Shown: positions 16,901 through 26,219, counted from the first letter of the stretch. The stretch: 64,000 nucleotides of DNA from Telmatospirillum sp. (GCA_031291415.1 JARLJB010000099.1:23621-87620), one strand, 5' to 3'. Made by a program: numbers and translations. The notes: generated from the sequence alone by a model not told the origin.

Positions 16901-19265
16901 CGTCTCTGGAAAGCTTGTCGCCCTGGCCAATGTTCCGTCGGAGCAAGCGGCTCTTCGGCTATCATCCGATCAGATAAAAGCTGGTCAGCCCGTTTCTGCT
17001 AACGCCACTAAGGTGCAGGCAGACTATGAAACAGCCCAGGCGAAGGACACGACCGTCGCCGATAAGCACCTCGTTGGTTCAAGGGCCGAAGTTGAGTTGT
17101 CCCAGCGACGACTTGCGCTGTTTGACAGCATCGTTGGGGGGACGATCGCCGACCTTGATGCGACTGTAAAGAAGCAAGAGGGACAAAAGGATAAGACCTT
17201 AGATTACCCTGCCTCAGTGAAGGCTTTGGGAGATTTGCGTGCAGCTCGTCAGAAGCTGCAGGATCGGGCAAATACGTATGCCGCTGAGGAGTTCACGCAA
17301 GATCAGCCATCGACAAACCGGCAGATCAGCACCGATCAGACTGCCATGTCGGATAAGACCGGCACCATGGGTAAGGCCAAGACTACTGACGATGTCAATA
17401 AGCTGAAGGCCGAGGTCGACAAGCTGGCCCACGACATCTTCAACAAGAAGATGGCTGAGATCGCTGCTGACCCGCAGTACAATCCGACCATTCACAAAGG
17501 AATTAACCCTGATCTGCGAGGAACTGCAGAGGACCAGGCCCGTGGCCAGCTTGCAGCTTCCCTGGGCTCCAATGATCGCACGTCGAAGACGAACCTCGAA
17601 CGCCTTAACACCGCCGGCATGGCGGTGGCACAGCAGGAAGCTCAGGCGCAGGCGAGCAACCTGAAGGGTCAGATAGACAATCTGTTCAAGACCATTGCCG
17701 AGCCGTTTACATCCAACAAGGATGCCAAGGCAGCTATCGAAAAGCTGAAGAGTCTGATCCCGGCATACCTAAAAGATCAGACGCACCTGATGGAGATCGA
17801 ACTCCAGCAGCACAAAGGCACCCCGACCGAACAGACCAACCGGAAGCAGGCTGTCGCGACCGAAGGGAGTAACCTCAATCTCCAGCTTACTGCTGCCGAG
17901 AAGAAGGCCAACGCTGGTGCGACGTGGACCCAAGACAACACCGCCGACAACACTAAACTCGCCACCGCGCAAACGGAGTACGAACAGAGGAACTACGCGG
18001 CCAATAAGGTCGTTGCAGACGCCGAGCTGGCCATGGCGAAGCTACGGGCCAGCGGCGGGCATCCGCCGGCCGGCGAATCAGGTCAAGACGTCAAGAACAA
18101 GATGTTGACGGACCAGAACAACGCTCTCCTGGCATCTCTTCAGACGTATATCGACGACCTAAACGCCACGATCGCTCAGGTGACCGCCCAGGTCGCCGCA
18201 CGAAAGAAGATTCTCGACGCGTCAGGGTACGACGCGAACGCTACTGAGCATACAAAGGATCAGAACGACGCCCTCAAAGACTATAACGAAGCCCTGGCAA
18301 AAAGTGCTGCAATTAACAAAACAATAACGGCGGAGAATACAAAACAGACAGCTCTTCTGAAGGAGCAAGAAAAGATAAAAGAGAGCGCCCCGCCGACGTC
18401 GATGGGAGACGCCATGCAGAAGGGCGTTATCAATTACCACAATCAACTCGGAACGGGGGGGATGCTCGGCAGCCTCCAGTCCGGGACAACCCAGGTTCTT
18501 GGTTCCACCCAGACCGCCTTCGCCTCCTTCATCACCTCCTTTACCAGCGGAACCATGAAGGCGAAGAACGCCTTTCGCTCGTTGGCGACCAGCATCCTTC
18601 AGTCGATGCAGCAGGTGCTATCGAACGCAATCGCAAAGCAGTTCATGTCGTTGGCAACCGATGGACTCGGCAGCCTTAGCAGCGTCTTTGGCGGGAGCAG
18701 CGCTAGTGCCACGTCGGACACGGCCTCGTCTGGCACCAGTGCTGTCTATACGTCCATGGCGGACGTGGGCGATGTCTTCGAGTGGCATGGCGGCAAAATC
18801 CCCGCCCACTTCTGGCATGGAGGCCGAATCCCCGGCGGCAACGACAACGTCTCCGCCTCGCTCTGGCATGGAGGGAAGATCGGGGACCACTTCCGCCGCG
18901 CCGCGTCAGGCTACGACGGCGACGGTAGCAGCAGCGTGTCCACCCGTGACAGCGTGCCGATCCTCGCCGCGCCGGGCGAATTCGTTATGCGCCAGTCTGC
19001 TGTAGATCTGATCGGCGCGGATAAACTGTCGGCGCTCAACGCCATGGGGAACAGCACCGTTTCCCAGTCCAGTAAGAGCGTCTCGTCCGCGAGGCAGAGC
19101 AGCAGCAACACTACCCCTCATCAGACCAACGTCTACGTGGTCAACAAAGATCAGCAGCCCGCTGGACTTGGTCCCAGCGACGTGATCGCCGCCTGGAGCC
19201 AGGACGTGATGACCGGTGGGGCGAGCAAGAAGCTGATCAAGTCCGTTATGTCTGGAGCCGTCTGA
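13905..19265 (+). CDS. Tail tape measure protein
   Basis: At 1786 aa this is the largest gene and sets the tail length. The N-terminal ~400 residues are helical and Lys/Glu/Gln-rich. Residues ~400-720 match the TP901-type core: MSDYMVFGTMFAGIEESV, a stretch beginning LQALTQAS, and DAGARMTDRFGIGLRQAM. Two hydrophobic segments follow (about 720-790), as expected of a protein that crosses or contacts the inner membrane during DNA ejection. A long coiled-coil region runs to ~1500. The C-terminus has three WHGGKI/WHGGRI repeats and an APGEFVMR motif common at tape measure ends. With the usual 1.5 angstrom per residue rule the tail would be very long, about 260 nm; that is an estimate. Confidence 0.9.
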   Translation: MASGDDPGEEAPGGGVVVPISETGTAEVTEKVAKLDSALIGIVETADDVSDGLKKAFSPDNARELSELLAKVFTQITDIKATLISGAGLDAGTFGANAIRDMAKQLNQFRSTLKTLQQEFRQLPAEDGIRQNAASKLSDQRADQNVFRATEVNLDATMKLFQQRMEAALMRSLEVVAAAASTRNFERVTKDTGTQLQQTAMSVNPDVIRYRRQGVDPSSTDVTQLTAMKAALDLNGAEASQARENDLVAIYAKELVEVERQLKAVTAAEVARAKLSAEWGKEQGALNAFLGVSGKPASSAKSSAAVFRDQFATQAPLEKVEANNRVTEALTGAYGEGSLKAAQAQLSAAKANLKILADANLEYAEQQRLVESLTTKVVQLGKAQQKGGETVQDRFQRHSSNMSDYMVFGTMFAGIEESVRSVVELDKSFGELQALTQASNSQMLSLKNTINDVAQASNQSAKDIVEATIILGKFGFTATQTQESLKGIVNFASAIRMKPSEAATMLTGVVGAYDLPSTSTGAVADLATSTLAKSRLTPEAMKSGLSMTAEVGSEANVSLKELLGTMALAADAGARMTDRFGIGLRQAMISMTNPTKDFRDELAQVGLNSEAVDLKSNGLIGAFKNMHEAGFNAAQAMKVFGAEGAALYNALGKNIEGADAFIASMGQTGAATDAAKRNLDTLSGSFERFGNVWSTTLEKGSAPFAEFLKSTANAASGILSLTNTFPSLTAVVVTAAGAFATFKIASFTMELLGVAKGIAGVAGLFRGLLGPIGLASVAVGLLAGGFAALSDHFPTLAQKIDALKGQISGLKAEAESSEKTIRTIDEAILKVASEGDSLKNPIQSIRDLNEQFGALGLNISGSTSKTADLITKLEELRRNTINTIVVKIQQQEIAVGEKAQLDAAQFGSDALTAGQKVYKAADTLDDSDKFKNQLTLVAALLKSSRPSDLGTTNAIGQRGELLGSEAREFSGELADRMAKGNISDTDVKALKVTIENLQSVSGKLVALANVPSEQAALRLSSDQIKAGQPVSANATKVQADYETAQAKDTTVADKHLVGSRAEVELSQRRLALFDSIVGGTIADLDATVKKQEGQKDKTLDYPASVKALGDLRAARQKLQDRANTYAAEEFTQDQPSTNRQISTDQTAMSDKTGTMGKAKTTDDVNKLKAEVDKLAHDIFNKKMAEIAADPQYNPTIHKGINPDLRGTAEDQARGQLAASLGSNDRTSKTNLERLNTAGMAVAQQEAQAQASNLKGQIDNLFKTIAEPFTSNKDAKAAIEKLKSLIPAYLKDQTHLMEIELQQHKGTPTEQTNRKQAVATEGSNLNLQLTAAEKKANAGATWTQDNTADNTKLATAQTEYEQRNYAANKVVADAELAMAKLRASGGHPPAGESGQDVKNKMLTDQNNALLASLQTYIDDLNATIAQVTAQVAARKKILDASGYDANATEHTKDQNDALKDYNEALAKSAAINKTITAENTKQTALLKEQEKIKESAPPTSMGDAMQKGVINYHNQLGTGGMLGSLQSGTTQVLGSTQTAFASFITSFTSGTMKAKNAFRSLATSILQSMQQVLSNAIAKQFMSLATDGLGSLSSVFGGSSASATSDTASSGTSAVYTSMADVGDVFEWHGGKIPAHFWHGGRIPGGNDNVSASLWHGGKIGDHFRRAASGYDGDGSSSVSTRDSVPILAAPGEFVMRQSAVDLIGADKLSALNAMGNSTVSQSSKSVSSARQSSSNTTPHQTNVYVVNKDQQPAGLGPSDVIAAWSQDVMTGGASKKLIKSVMSGAV

Positions 19266-19657
19266 TGGCCACCCTGACCTTTCCAACTTTTTACCACAAA
19301 TTTGAAACGATTTACCCGAGCAGTTCTACCCAGGTGAATTTCGGAAACTCCTACACCTTCACGGCTCCCCCAACCGGCCCTGATCAGCGTACCTTTCGTC
19401 TGTACTTCACCGGGATGAAATATTACCTGAGCGACGACGGGAAGATCAGCACAACAATTAACGCAGAAACTAACGTGTCAATACTAGAAGCCTTCTATCA
19501 GTCAGTTCGCCAGTACAAAACCTTCAACTACACACACCCTATCAACGGAACTGTCGTTGTAACGTTCTCAAAACCTTTGTCCATCCCTAAGGGAGTCGCT
19601 GGCGGCCTCGGAATGGTTGAGGATTTTCAGGTTGATTTTCTGGAGAGTATCCTGTGA
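19265..19657 (+). CDS. Minor tail protein, gpM-like
   Basis: A 130-aa beta-rich protein immediately after the tape measure, overlapping it by one base. Lambda-type phages have gpM here, a distal tail subunit. The sequence FPTFYHKFETIYPSSS at the N-terminus and the FNYTHPINGTVVVTFSKPL segment near the C-terminus resemble such tail tip proteins. The second half is AT-rich relative to its surroundings. Confidence 0.7.
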   Translation: MATLTFPTFYHKFETIYPSSSTQVNFGNSYTFTAPPTGPDQRTFRLYFTGMKYYLSDDGKISTTINAETNVSILEAFYQSVRQYKTFNYTHPINGTVVVTFSKPLSIPKGVAGGLGMVEDFQVDFLESIL

Positions 19658-20199
19658 CGACGACAGCAACGACTGCTTACCCCGTCGAGATCCTGACGTC
19701 GCCCTCGGATGCCAACTGGCCGCAGGAGCATGTCGACGATTCGCTGAAGCTCAACGCTGACGCTATCGTCGAGCTGTACCACATCATCCTGAGCGACAAA
19801 ACGAACCTCTACCTGACCGCCGGGGCAACGACCACTTGGCAGGGCAACACCTACGAGTCTCTTGCCATCCAGATGTCGGGGGAGTTCAACTCGTCGGATT
19901 CGACCTCGGTCTCCCGGCCGCAGCTCGTCATCGCCAATCCCCTCGGCATCTTCTCGTCATTTGTCGTCAACGGCTACGTCAATAAAGCGCAGGTGTTAAA
20001 ATACACGGTGCTCGGAGTTAACATAACCGAGAATAATAACATCTATGTCAGACAGACGTGGGTCTGCTGGCGTATCGTCTTAATGAATAAGACAAACCTG
20101 ACGCTTGAAGTAAGAGGTCAATTAGATGGCCCTAACTTCCAAACGCCAGCCAGGTCTTTCCTTCCCCCCGAATTCCCTGCGGTGAGTTTGACAACATGA
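19654..20199 (+). CDS. Minor tail protein, gpL-like
   Basis: A 181-aa protein begun by GTG at 19654, overlapping the gpM-like stop by four bases. Position and length are those of lambda gpL, which joins the baseplate hub to the tube. The N-terminal DDSLKLNADAIVELYHIIL is typical of the family. Lambda gpL carries an iron-sulphur cluster on several cysteines; only one cysteine is present here (in WVCWRIV), so the cluster is unlikely. The 3' third is AT-rich. Confidence 0.68.
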   Translation: MTTTATTAYPVEILTSPSDANWPQEHVDDSLKLNADAIVELYHIILSDKTNLYLTAGATTTWQGNTYESLAIQMSGEFNSSDSTSVSRPQLVIANPLGIFSSFVVNGYVNKAQVLKYTVLGVNITENNNIYVRQTWVCWRIVLMNKTNLTLEVRGQLDGPNFQTPARSFLPPEFPAVSLTT

Positions 20200-20717
20200 T
20201 CAAGATTGACCACCTTCAAGGTATTCCCTTCAAGGAAGGCTCCGACGACTGCTTCGGACTGATGCGGCAGTTCTACTCGGAAAATTTCGATGTCAACATG
20301 CTGGACTATGCCCGCCCGGAAGGTTGGTGGCGCACAGCCCCCGACCTGGATCTCTATATGAAGTATTTCCGAGCCGAGGGGTTTGAATCCATCGACGTCC
20401 ACCCGAGGGAGACCGCGATCGGCGACGGTTTCCTGATGATGGTGCTTTCGAAGGTGGTCAATCACGCTGCTGCATACGTCGGCGACGGAAAGATCCTCCA
20501 TCACACCTACGGCCGGCTGTCGAACGTCGAGTCATATGGTTCCCTGTGGCGCCGGGTGACCGTCGTTCATCTGCGGCATCCAAAGGTGTTTGCGCTGATC
20601 GAGGCAGAGAAGCCAAAGACGCTCACGAAGGTCGACCTCATGGACCTTCTCCCCCCTGGAATGAGAAAGATATTGGAGCCAGGAATTGCAGAGATTCAAT
20701 CATCTGACCGGCAGTGA
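20196..20717 (+). CDS. NlpC/P60 family tail peptidase (gpK C-terminal half)
   Basis: A 173-aa protein with the C40 pattern: Cys19 in SDDCFGLM as nucleophile and a later histidine in VNHAAAYVGDG. These enzymes cleave peptidoglycan cross-links while the tail penetrates the wall. In lambda this domain is the C-terminal half of gpK; here it is a separate gene that precedes the JAB half. It overlaps the upstream gene by four bases and the JAB gene by 32 bases. Confidence 0.82.
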   Translation: MIKIDHLQGIPFKEGSDDCFGLMRQFYSENFDVNMLDYARPEGWWRTAPDLDLYMKYFRAEGFESIDVHPRETAIGDGFLMMVLSKVVNHAAAYVGDGKILHHTYGRLSNVESYGSLWRRVTVVHLRHPKVFALIEAEKPKTLTKVDLMDLLPPGMRKILEPGIAEIQSSDRQ

Positions 20718-21042
20718 AGAGCGGTGCGGTTTTATCCTCCCCGACGGCAGCCTCGTTGAAGTCAAAAATCTCGCCAAGGATCGCGAGAAAGAATTCCGCA
20801 TGGACCCGGCTACGGTCGTGGAATACGAAGATAAAGTGTGGGGTTCATTCCATACGCACCCCAATACTACTAGTAATCTCTCTGGTGATGACTTTGTAGC
20901 ATTTACAAATTACCCATCTATGCACCATGTTATCATTGGAACTGATGGAGTTAGCTGCTATGTTGTGGCTAGTTCTGGAGTTTTATTGAAAGATGAAGCG
21001 AAAAATCTTCCTGCATGGGAAGCTCCGCAACTTAGCCCCTGA
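20686..21042 (+). CDS. JAB/MPN metallopeptidase tail protein (gpK N-terminal half)
   Basis: A 118-aa protein with a full JAMM zinc motif: an early Glu in EERCGFIL, then FHTHP with a downstream SGDD (H-x-H-P-x7-S-x2-D). In lambda gpK this domain precedes NlpC/P60 in one protein; here it is encoded separately and second. Initiation is probably at TTG 20686 with GGAG at 20675-20678, as no in-frame ATG lies before the catalytic Glu. The gene shares 50 bases with the gpI-like gene at its end and contains a TACTAGTA palindrome. Confidence 0.78.
   Translation: MQRFNHLTGSEERCGFILPDGSLVEVKNLAKDREKEFRMDPATVVEYEDKVWGSFHTHPNTTSNLSGDDFVAFTNYPSMHHVIIGTDGVSCYVVASSGVLLKDEAKNLPAWEAPQLSP
20868..20875. promoter_or_regulatory. 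TACTAGTA palindrome within JAB gene
   Basis: Fourth copy, 125 bases before the gpI-like start; the DNA from here to about 21010 is distinctly AT-rich. Confidence 0.3.
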
Positions 21043-21640
21043 CGGCCTGGAGTTCGATGCCGCCACGGTTGAGGAGGCAATCAGCGCTCTCTGCCTCCAG
21101 ACCAAAGCCTTCAATCCCCTCCCAGGTAAGCCCCGCCACGAGCTTGAAGTGCTCGGGTTCGACACCGACGCCAGCCTCATGGCGCCCCTCAACGACAACG
21201 TGAAAGAGCTTCACCTCGTGCCATCCTTGCGTGGGGGCAAAGCCGGGGGCGTCCTGCAGATCATCGTCGGGGCCGTGATGGTCGTAGTGGGCGTGGCGCT
21301 GTCCTGGTGTACCGGAGGTGCGTCTCTCGCGCTGGTCATGAGCGGCGCCATGATGATCGCCGAAGGTCTCATTGCGCTCCTCAGCGCTGCCCCGAAGAAG
21401 AACGACCCTGACGCCTCGAAGTACATTGGGGCACCGCAGAACACGACAGCCATCGGGACACCGATCCCGATCCTCTACGGACGCCGGTTGGTTTACGGGC
21501 AGATGCTGAGCATGAACGTTCAGGCGAACGATGTGGCGCTGACCTACAGCGCCGCAGCGGACACCTCAGGATGCAACGTGACCTTTTACCTGAATGGTCA
21601 GACGATTACGGCGCCCACCGCTGATTCGCAGGCTGCCTAG
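20993..21640 (+). CDS. Tail assembly protein, gpI-like
   Basis: A 215-aa protein with the features of the gpI family: an N-terminal ubiquitin-like beta domain (KIFLHGKLRNLAP) and then a Gly/Ala/Val-rich hydrophobic middle (residues ~85-140) containing two long hydrophobic segments. It sits between gpK- and gpJ-like genes, as in lambda. It is needed for tail tip assembly and is usually absent from the mature virion. The stop overlaps the next GTG start (TAGTG). Confidence 0.8.
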   Translation: MKRKIFLHGKLRNLAPDGLEFDAATVEEAISALCLQTKAFNPLPGKPRHELEVLGFDTDASLMAPLNDNVKELHLVPSLRGGKAGGVLQIIVGAVMVVVGVALSWCTGGASLALVMSGAMMIAEGLIALLSAAPKKNDPDASKYIGAPQNTTAIGTPIPILYGRRLVYGQMLSMNVQANDVALTYSAAADTSGCNVTFYLNGQTITAPTADSQAA

Positions 21641-24600
21641 TGGACACCCTCCAAGGGGCCGGTGGTGGCTCCTCGTCATCGTCCTCATCGGTTACATCCA
21701 CTGCCGACACTCTCAGGTTTGCTGACACTTATGAGGTCATCCTGGGGATGTGCGAGGGGCCTATCCTCGGACCCATCGACGGAAACGGGACAAACTTTTA
21801 CGTCGGCACGACCCCCATCGTGAACCCAGACGGTTCCACGAACTTTTACGATTCCAACGTCAATTTTTTCGACGGTCAGGGAGACCCGACCTACACCATC
21901 ACGCCGGCTCTGGGTGGCAGCTCTTCCAGCTCGGCCGTCAGCACGCAGTTGTTCCCGCAGATGCCGGTGGTCAGGACAACCCAGGCCTGTGACATCAACT
22001 TCATCAACATCCGACTGGACGTCGATGAGCTTTATCTCACGGACACCAGCGGTGACACCTACACCACTTCGTTCCAGTACACGGTTGAAACCAAGCTTAC
22101 ATCAGCCACGACGTGGACCCTGGCGGTCGATCAGACGATCAGCGGCAAGACCATGTCGACCTACGTCAGGCAGATCAGGATCCCCGTTACAGCGCTGACG
22201 GCAGGGACCGACACCTATGACATTCGCGTCACGCTGATTAGCGGCGAGAGCACTTCAACCTACGTCGCCAACATCGTCTGGGAGTCCTGGGAAGAGATCC
22301 GTACTGACACCTTCAAATGGCCCCACACTGCCTGCGTTCAGATGTGGGGCAGGGCAACCAACCAGTTTTCGAGCATGCCGACCTTCGGAGCTGAACTGGG
22401 TGGCCTAATCATCAAGGTCCCGTCCAACTACAATCCCACCAAGAAGACCTACTCAGGGATTTGGGACGGCACGTTCAAACTCGCATGGACGGACAATCCA
22501 GCCTGGATCCTTTACGACTTCGTCACCAACACCCGTTACGGGATGAGTGCCTACAGCTCTATCTACCTCGACAAGTATTCCATCTACGACGCGGGCGTCT
22601 GGTGCGACGACACAATGTCGAACGGCGCGGCTCGCTATACCTTCAACGAGTTGATTGCCACGCAGCGCAGTGGGCGCGACCAATGCACCTACCTGGCGGG
22701 CATATTCAACGCGGCCTTCTTCGACGACGGGAACGGTACCGCCTTCGTCATGATCGACCAGCCGACCCCGGCGACCCTGCTCTTCGCTGAAGAGAACACG
22801 ATTGACGGGTTCCAATACTCATTCACGGATATGGCGACCCGGTACAATTTCATCACGGTCACCTTTACCAACCCCGATCTGAACTGGAACAACGACCAAC
22901 GGCTGGTGAAGGACCCCGACGATATTGCCATCAACGGGATGGTGCCACTCAACTTTATCGCTCAGGGCTGCACGAGTGCCTACGAAGCCATCAACCGCGC
23001 CCGGTATAAGATGGTCACGTCCCTGACTGAGTGCATGTCCGTTTCATTTAAAACGAACCGGCAGGGGTGCTTCGTCAAACCTTGGGACGTGATGTTGGTC
23101 GCCGACCCCACCACCGGATATGCCGTCTCCGGCCGGATAAGGTCCGTTGATATCGCAGGAAAGATCCTGTCTCTTCGTGACCCGATCACGCTCGAAGCCG
23201 GGCAGAGTTACGGAATCTCCATCGTCGTCCCCAATGGCATCTTCACTGCGAAGATCCTCAACCCAGCCGTTGGCGAGAACATGTCGCTGACGCTCGACGC
23301 CGCCGTCCCGTCAAACCTTCCGACGACGACCGTCTTCGCGCTGACCGGTGGGAACCTCGGGCTTCCGAAGCCATTCCGAGTGCTCAAGATCGAGAAGGTC
23401 GACGGCAATGCCGATCAGGTTCAGATCACCGCGATTGAGATCAACCGGAACAAGTGGACGGCGATCAACGACGGCATCGTCATCGACACGCCGACCTACA
23501 ACACCCAGACGCTCAATTCAGTCGATGCGGTCACCAACTTGACAGCATCGCAGACGGTGACCAGCTCGACGCTCGGCACGCAGATTGATCTCGACCTTGC
23601 CTGGACCAAGTCCACCTCCACTTGGGTCACCGACTACCAGATCACCTACTCAAGGAACGGCGGCGCAAGCACCGTTGTGACCACGGGCGGCGAAAACCAG
23701 GCGGTCATCACAAATGTGCTGGTCGGAACCTATACAATTTCGGTGTGCGCCGTCGGCTTTGGGGTCACGTCCTCGCCGTTGACGATCACCTATGACCTCA
23801 CGACGGACAGTATCTTGCTGGCGGCCGTTACGGGCCTGGAGTTGTACGGGCAGGCAAATGACACCGAGTTCACGGGGACCGACGCCAAGTTTGTCTGGAA
23901 CTTCAACTCGGCCTATGGCTCGACGGAGCCCCTCGGATCTGAGACCGGAGACGGTGCCGGCTATGTCGACTCGTGGTTTCAGGACTTCTATGTCTCGATC
24001 TACAACCTCGATGGTACCCTGCGGCGGACGGAGACGACACAGGATCCGACATATACTTACACCCTCGAGAAAAATTATGTAGACGGTGATGGAACCCCGG
24101 CGCGAGCGTTCCTGATCGAAGTAGCATGGCACGACAATTTTGGCCGGGTCTCCCCCACAGCCACTCTGTCTGTCAGCAATCCCGCTGCCAAGCTTCCAAC
24201 CAGCGTTGCGGTCGCGGCAGCATTTCAAAATGTCTTCGTGACGTGGGTGAATGACGCTGAACTAGATTTCAAGGGGACCATGGTTTGGATCTCGACGACG
24301 AGCGGGTTCACTCCATCTTCCGACAACTTAGCCTACGACGGTGTGAACTCAGTGTTGACCTATCCGGCCACCACCGGGACGACCTACTACGTAGTCCTCT
24401 CCAGCTATGACACCTTCGGCGAGTACGACCTGACCTACTCGGCAGAGATGTCCGTCACCACAGCGCAACTTAAAGGGGTCGACATCGCTAAAGGCATCAT
24501 CAGCAGCGATATGCTGACAGACGCCTTGGCGTCAACGATCAACTTGATCACAGCCGGTCCCACGACGCCCGGCTCAGTGGCCGCGCAGATCGCTGAACTG

Positions 24601-25635
24601 ACCAATATAACGGACGGCCAGTACACTGCAATCAACAGCACCATCAATGGTCTCACCACGACCGTGAATGGGAACACTGCCGCGATCACCAACGAGGAGA
24701 GCACTCGGGCGAAGGCCGACACGGCGAACGCTGAGGCGATCCAGGCATTAACCGCTAACGTCTCCAACAATTACGCCTCGAACGTTGCGCTTTCCCAGGC
24801 GATTGCCACTGCCACCACCAGTTGGTCCCAGCAGCTCAACGTCCTGTCCGCGAGCGTTTCTTCCAACTATGCCACGAACACCGAACTTTCTCAGGCGATC
24901 GCCGGGATCAACAGCTCCTCCTCGACTTTTCTCCAGCAGCTTAACTCGACCGTCGCCAGTTCCTCGACCTCCATCCAGCAGATGCTCACCACCGTCAATG
25001 GGGTCTCTGCCCAGTGGGGTATCAAGGTCAACAACAACGGTGTCATCTGCGGCATCGGCCTGATGAGTTCCGTGACCGGTACTGGCGGCGTGACGAGCGA
25101 GGTCCAGATCTTCGCCAACCAATTTGAGATCGTCAATCCGACAACCAACGGCAAAGTCGTGCCGTTCATCGTCCAAAATGGTTCCATCTACATGGACGCT
25201 GGCGCGGTCGAGATCGCCAACCTCGTGGTAGAAAATGCTCAGATCGCTAACGCGGCAATCGACACGGCCAAGATCGCCGAACTGACGGTGACGGGTGGAA
25301 AAATTGCGAGTAACGCGGTGTCGAATCGTGTGGTGGCAACCGGCACAGCGCCGACCGCGTACCTGGTTACACAGGGTAACCCGGTCCTCATCATCGTCTC
25401 GTCGCTCACCATTCAAAGCACCTCGGCGGCTTCCAGCGACGACTCAACAGACACCCCTGCTTACATCCAGGCGATCATCGACGGTTCGGTAATCGCTTCG
25501 ACCACTGCGCCTTACACGCCCTCGGCTGGCGGATCCGTCTCTGCCGTCGGGGCGCTCGCCGCTGGTACGCATAGCTTTTCAGCTACCGCCAATGGATGCG
25601 TGAACTCGATCTATGTGCAGGAGTTGACAAAATGA
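21640..25635 (+). CDS. Central tail fibre / host specificity protein, gpJ-like
   Basis: A 1331-aa tail tip protein starting at GTG 21640, next to the gpI-like stop. The N-terminus has a Gly/Ser linker (GGGSSSSSSS) and then the gpJ hub core (TYEVILGMCEGPI, later TQRSGRDQCTYLAGI). Residues ~650-950 look like two fibronectin-III-type beta domains (VTNLTASQTVTS and LPTSVAVAAAFQNVFVTW). The C-terminal third has repeated SNNYAS(N)VALSQAI / SSNYATNTELSQAI units and ends in a beta-helical fibre segment (VVENAQIANAAIDTAKIAEL) with a knob-like end. The protein would close the tail tube and contact the receptor. Confidence 0.87.
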   Translation: MDTLQGAGGGSSSSSSSVTSTADTLRFADTYEVILGMCEGPILGPIDGNGTNFYVGTTPIVNPDGSTNFYDSNVNFFDGQGDPTYTITPALGGSSSSSAVSTQLFPQMPVVRTTQACDINFINIRLDVDELYLTDTSGDTYTTSFQYTVETKLTSATTWTLAVDQTISGKTMSTYVRQIRIPVTALTAGTDTYDIRVTLISGESTSTYVANIVWESWEEIRTDTFKWPHTACVQMWGRATNQFSSMPTFGAELGGLIIKVPSNYNPTKKTYSGIWDGTFKLAWTDNPAWILYDFVTNTRYGMSAYSSIYLDKYSIYDAGVWCDDTMSNGAARYTFNELIATQRSGRDQCTYLAGIFNAAFFDDGNGTAFVMIDQPTPATLLFAEENTIDGFQYSFTDMATRYNFITVTFTNPDLNWNNDQRLVKDPDDIAINGMVPLNFIAQGCTSAYEAINRARYKMVTSLTECMSVSFKTNRQGCFVKPWDVMLVADPTTGYAVSGRIRSVDIAGKILSLRDPITLEAGQSYGISIVVPNGIFTAKILNPAVGENMSLTLDAAVPSNLPTTTVFALTGGNLGLPKPFRVLKIEKVDGNADQVQITAIEINRNKWTAINDGIVIDTPTYNTQTLNSVDAVTNLTASQTVTSSTLGTQIDLDLAWTKSTSTWVTDYQITYSRNGGASTVVTTGGENQAVITNVLVGTYTISVCAVGFGVTSSPLTITYDLTTDSILLAAVTGLELYGQANDTEFTGTDAKFVWNFNSAYGSTEPLGSETGDGAGYVDSWFQDFYVSIYNLDGTLRRTETTQDPTYTYTLEKNYVDGDGTPARAFLIEVAWHDNFGRVSPTATLSVSNPAAKLPTSVAVAAAFQNVFVTWVNDAELDFKGTMVWISTTSGFTPSSDNLAYDGVNSVLTYPATTGTTYYVVLSSYDTFGEYDLTYSAEMSVTTAQLKGVDIAKGIISSDMLTDALASTINLITAGPTTPGSVAAQIAELTNITDGQYTAINSTINGLTTTVNGNTAAITNEESTRAKADTANAEAIQALTANVSNNYASNVALSQAIATATTSWSQQLNVLSASVSSNYATNTELSQAIAGINSSSSTFLQQLNSTVASSSTSIQQMLTTVNGVSAQWGIKVNNNGVICGIGLMSSVTGTGGVTSEVQIFANQFEIVNPTTNGKVVPFIVQNGSIYMDAGAVEIANLVVENAQIANAAIDTAKIAELTVTGGKIASNAVSNRVVATGTAPTAYLVTQGNPVLIIVSSLTIQSTSAASSDDSTDTPAYIQAIIDGSVIASTTAPYTPSAGGSVSAVGALAAGTHSFSATANGCVNSIYVQELTK

Positions 25636-26045
25636 CATGGCCCGTCAGCAACGACACTCTGGCCTATTACGAGTATCGCACGGCGACCGGAGAGATTACC
25701 CAATTTGGCGAGACCAACGAGCAGTCCTTTGAGGTCCACAAGGCCCGAGCGGCGGCAACGGTCACCGTCTCTGAAGGGGTGGCAGATGGCGCCACACAGT
25801 ATGTGGCCGACGGCACGCCAATTGACCGACCGGTCTTTCGTAGATTCGACAAGACGACAATAGCGATTGGCGATGAAGCGACGATCAAAGGTTTGCCAAA
25901 CCCAACGACAGTGACGGTCAATGGGACGAGCCACACGGTTACTGACGGCGAATTCGTCCTGACGGCGACTGCCACCGGGAAGTTCACCATCGTCATCTCA
26001 GCGTTTCCTTACCTCGATTGCGTGGAGACCATCACATGCGTGTGA
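25632..26045 (+). CDS. Hypothetical tail tip protein
   Basis: A 137-aa protein from ATG 25632, chosen for its ATGA overlap with the gpJ-like stop; an upstream ATG at 25596 would overlap by 40 bases. The C-terminal half contains a possible beta-sandwich repeat (ATIKGLPNPTTVTVNG, then SHTVTDGEFVLTATATG) of the kind found in virion surface proteins. No family is recognised. Confidence 0.65.
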   Translation: MTWPVSNDTLAYYEYRTATGEITQFGETNEQSFEVHKARAAATVTVSEGVADGATQYVADGTPIDRPVFRRFDKTTIAIGDEATIKGLPNPTTVTVNGTSHTVTDGEFVLTATATGKFTIVISAFPYLDCVETITCV

Positions 26046-26218
26046 CCCTTGAAGGATCGAAAGCGCACATTTTGGCTGCCCGCAAGGCTGCCTACCTGAA
26101 GGCGTGGCCGATCTCAGCGCAGCTTGAAGCGCATGCAGACGCTGCGGCGGGGAGACCTGAGAAGCTCAATAAGATGCTTGCGGATTTTACTAGTATAAAA
26201 AATGAAAATCCCGTGTAA
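26036..26218 (+). CDS. Small phage tail-associated protein
   Basis: A 60-aa helical protein from ATG 26036, overlapping the preceding gene by 10 bases. The segment YLKAWPISAQLEAHADAAAGRP resembles short tail assembly proteins that other phages encode next to fibre genes (a W-P...QL-A pattern), but the match is loose. The gene ends in an AT-rich stretch with a TACTAGTA site at 26188. Confidence 0.55.
   Translation: MRVTLEGSKAHILAARKAAYLKAWPISAQLEAHADAAAGRPEKLNKMLADFTSIKNENPV
26188..26195. promoter_or_regulatory. TACTAGTA palindrome upstream of tail fibre gene (distal)
   Basis: Fifth copy, near the end of the 60-aa gene, 106 bases before the fibre start and 32 bases (about three helical turns) from the sixth copy. 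Confidence 0.35.
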
Positions 26219-26219
26219 C

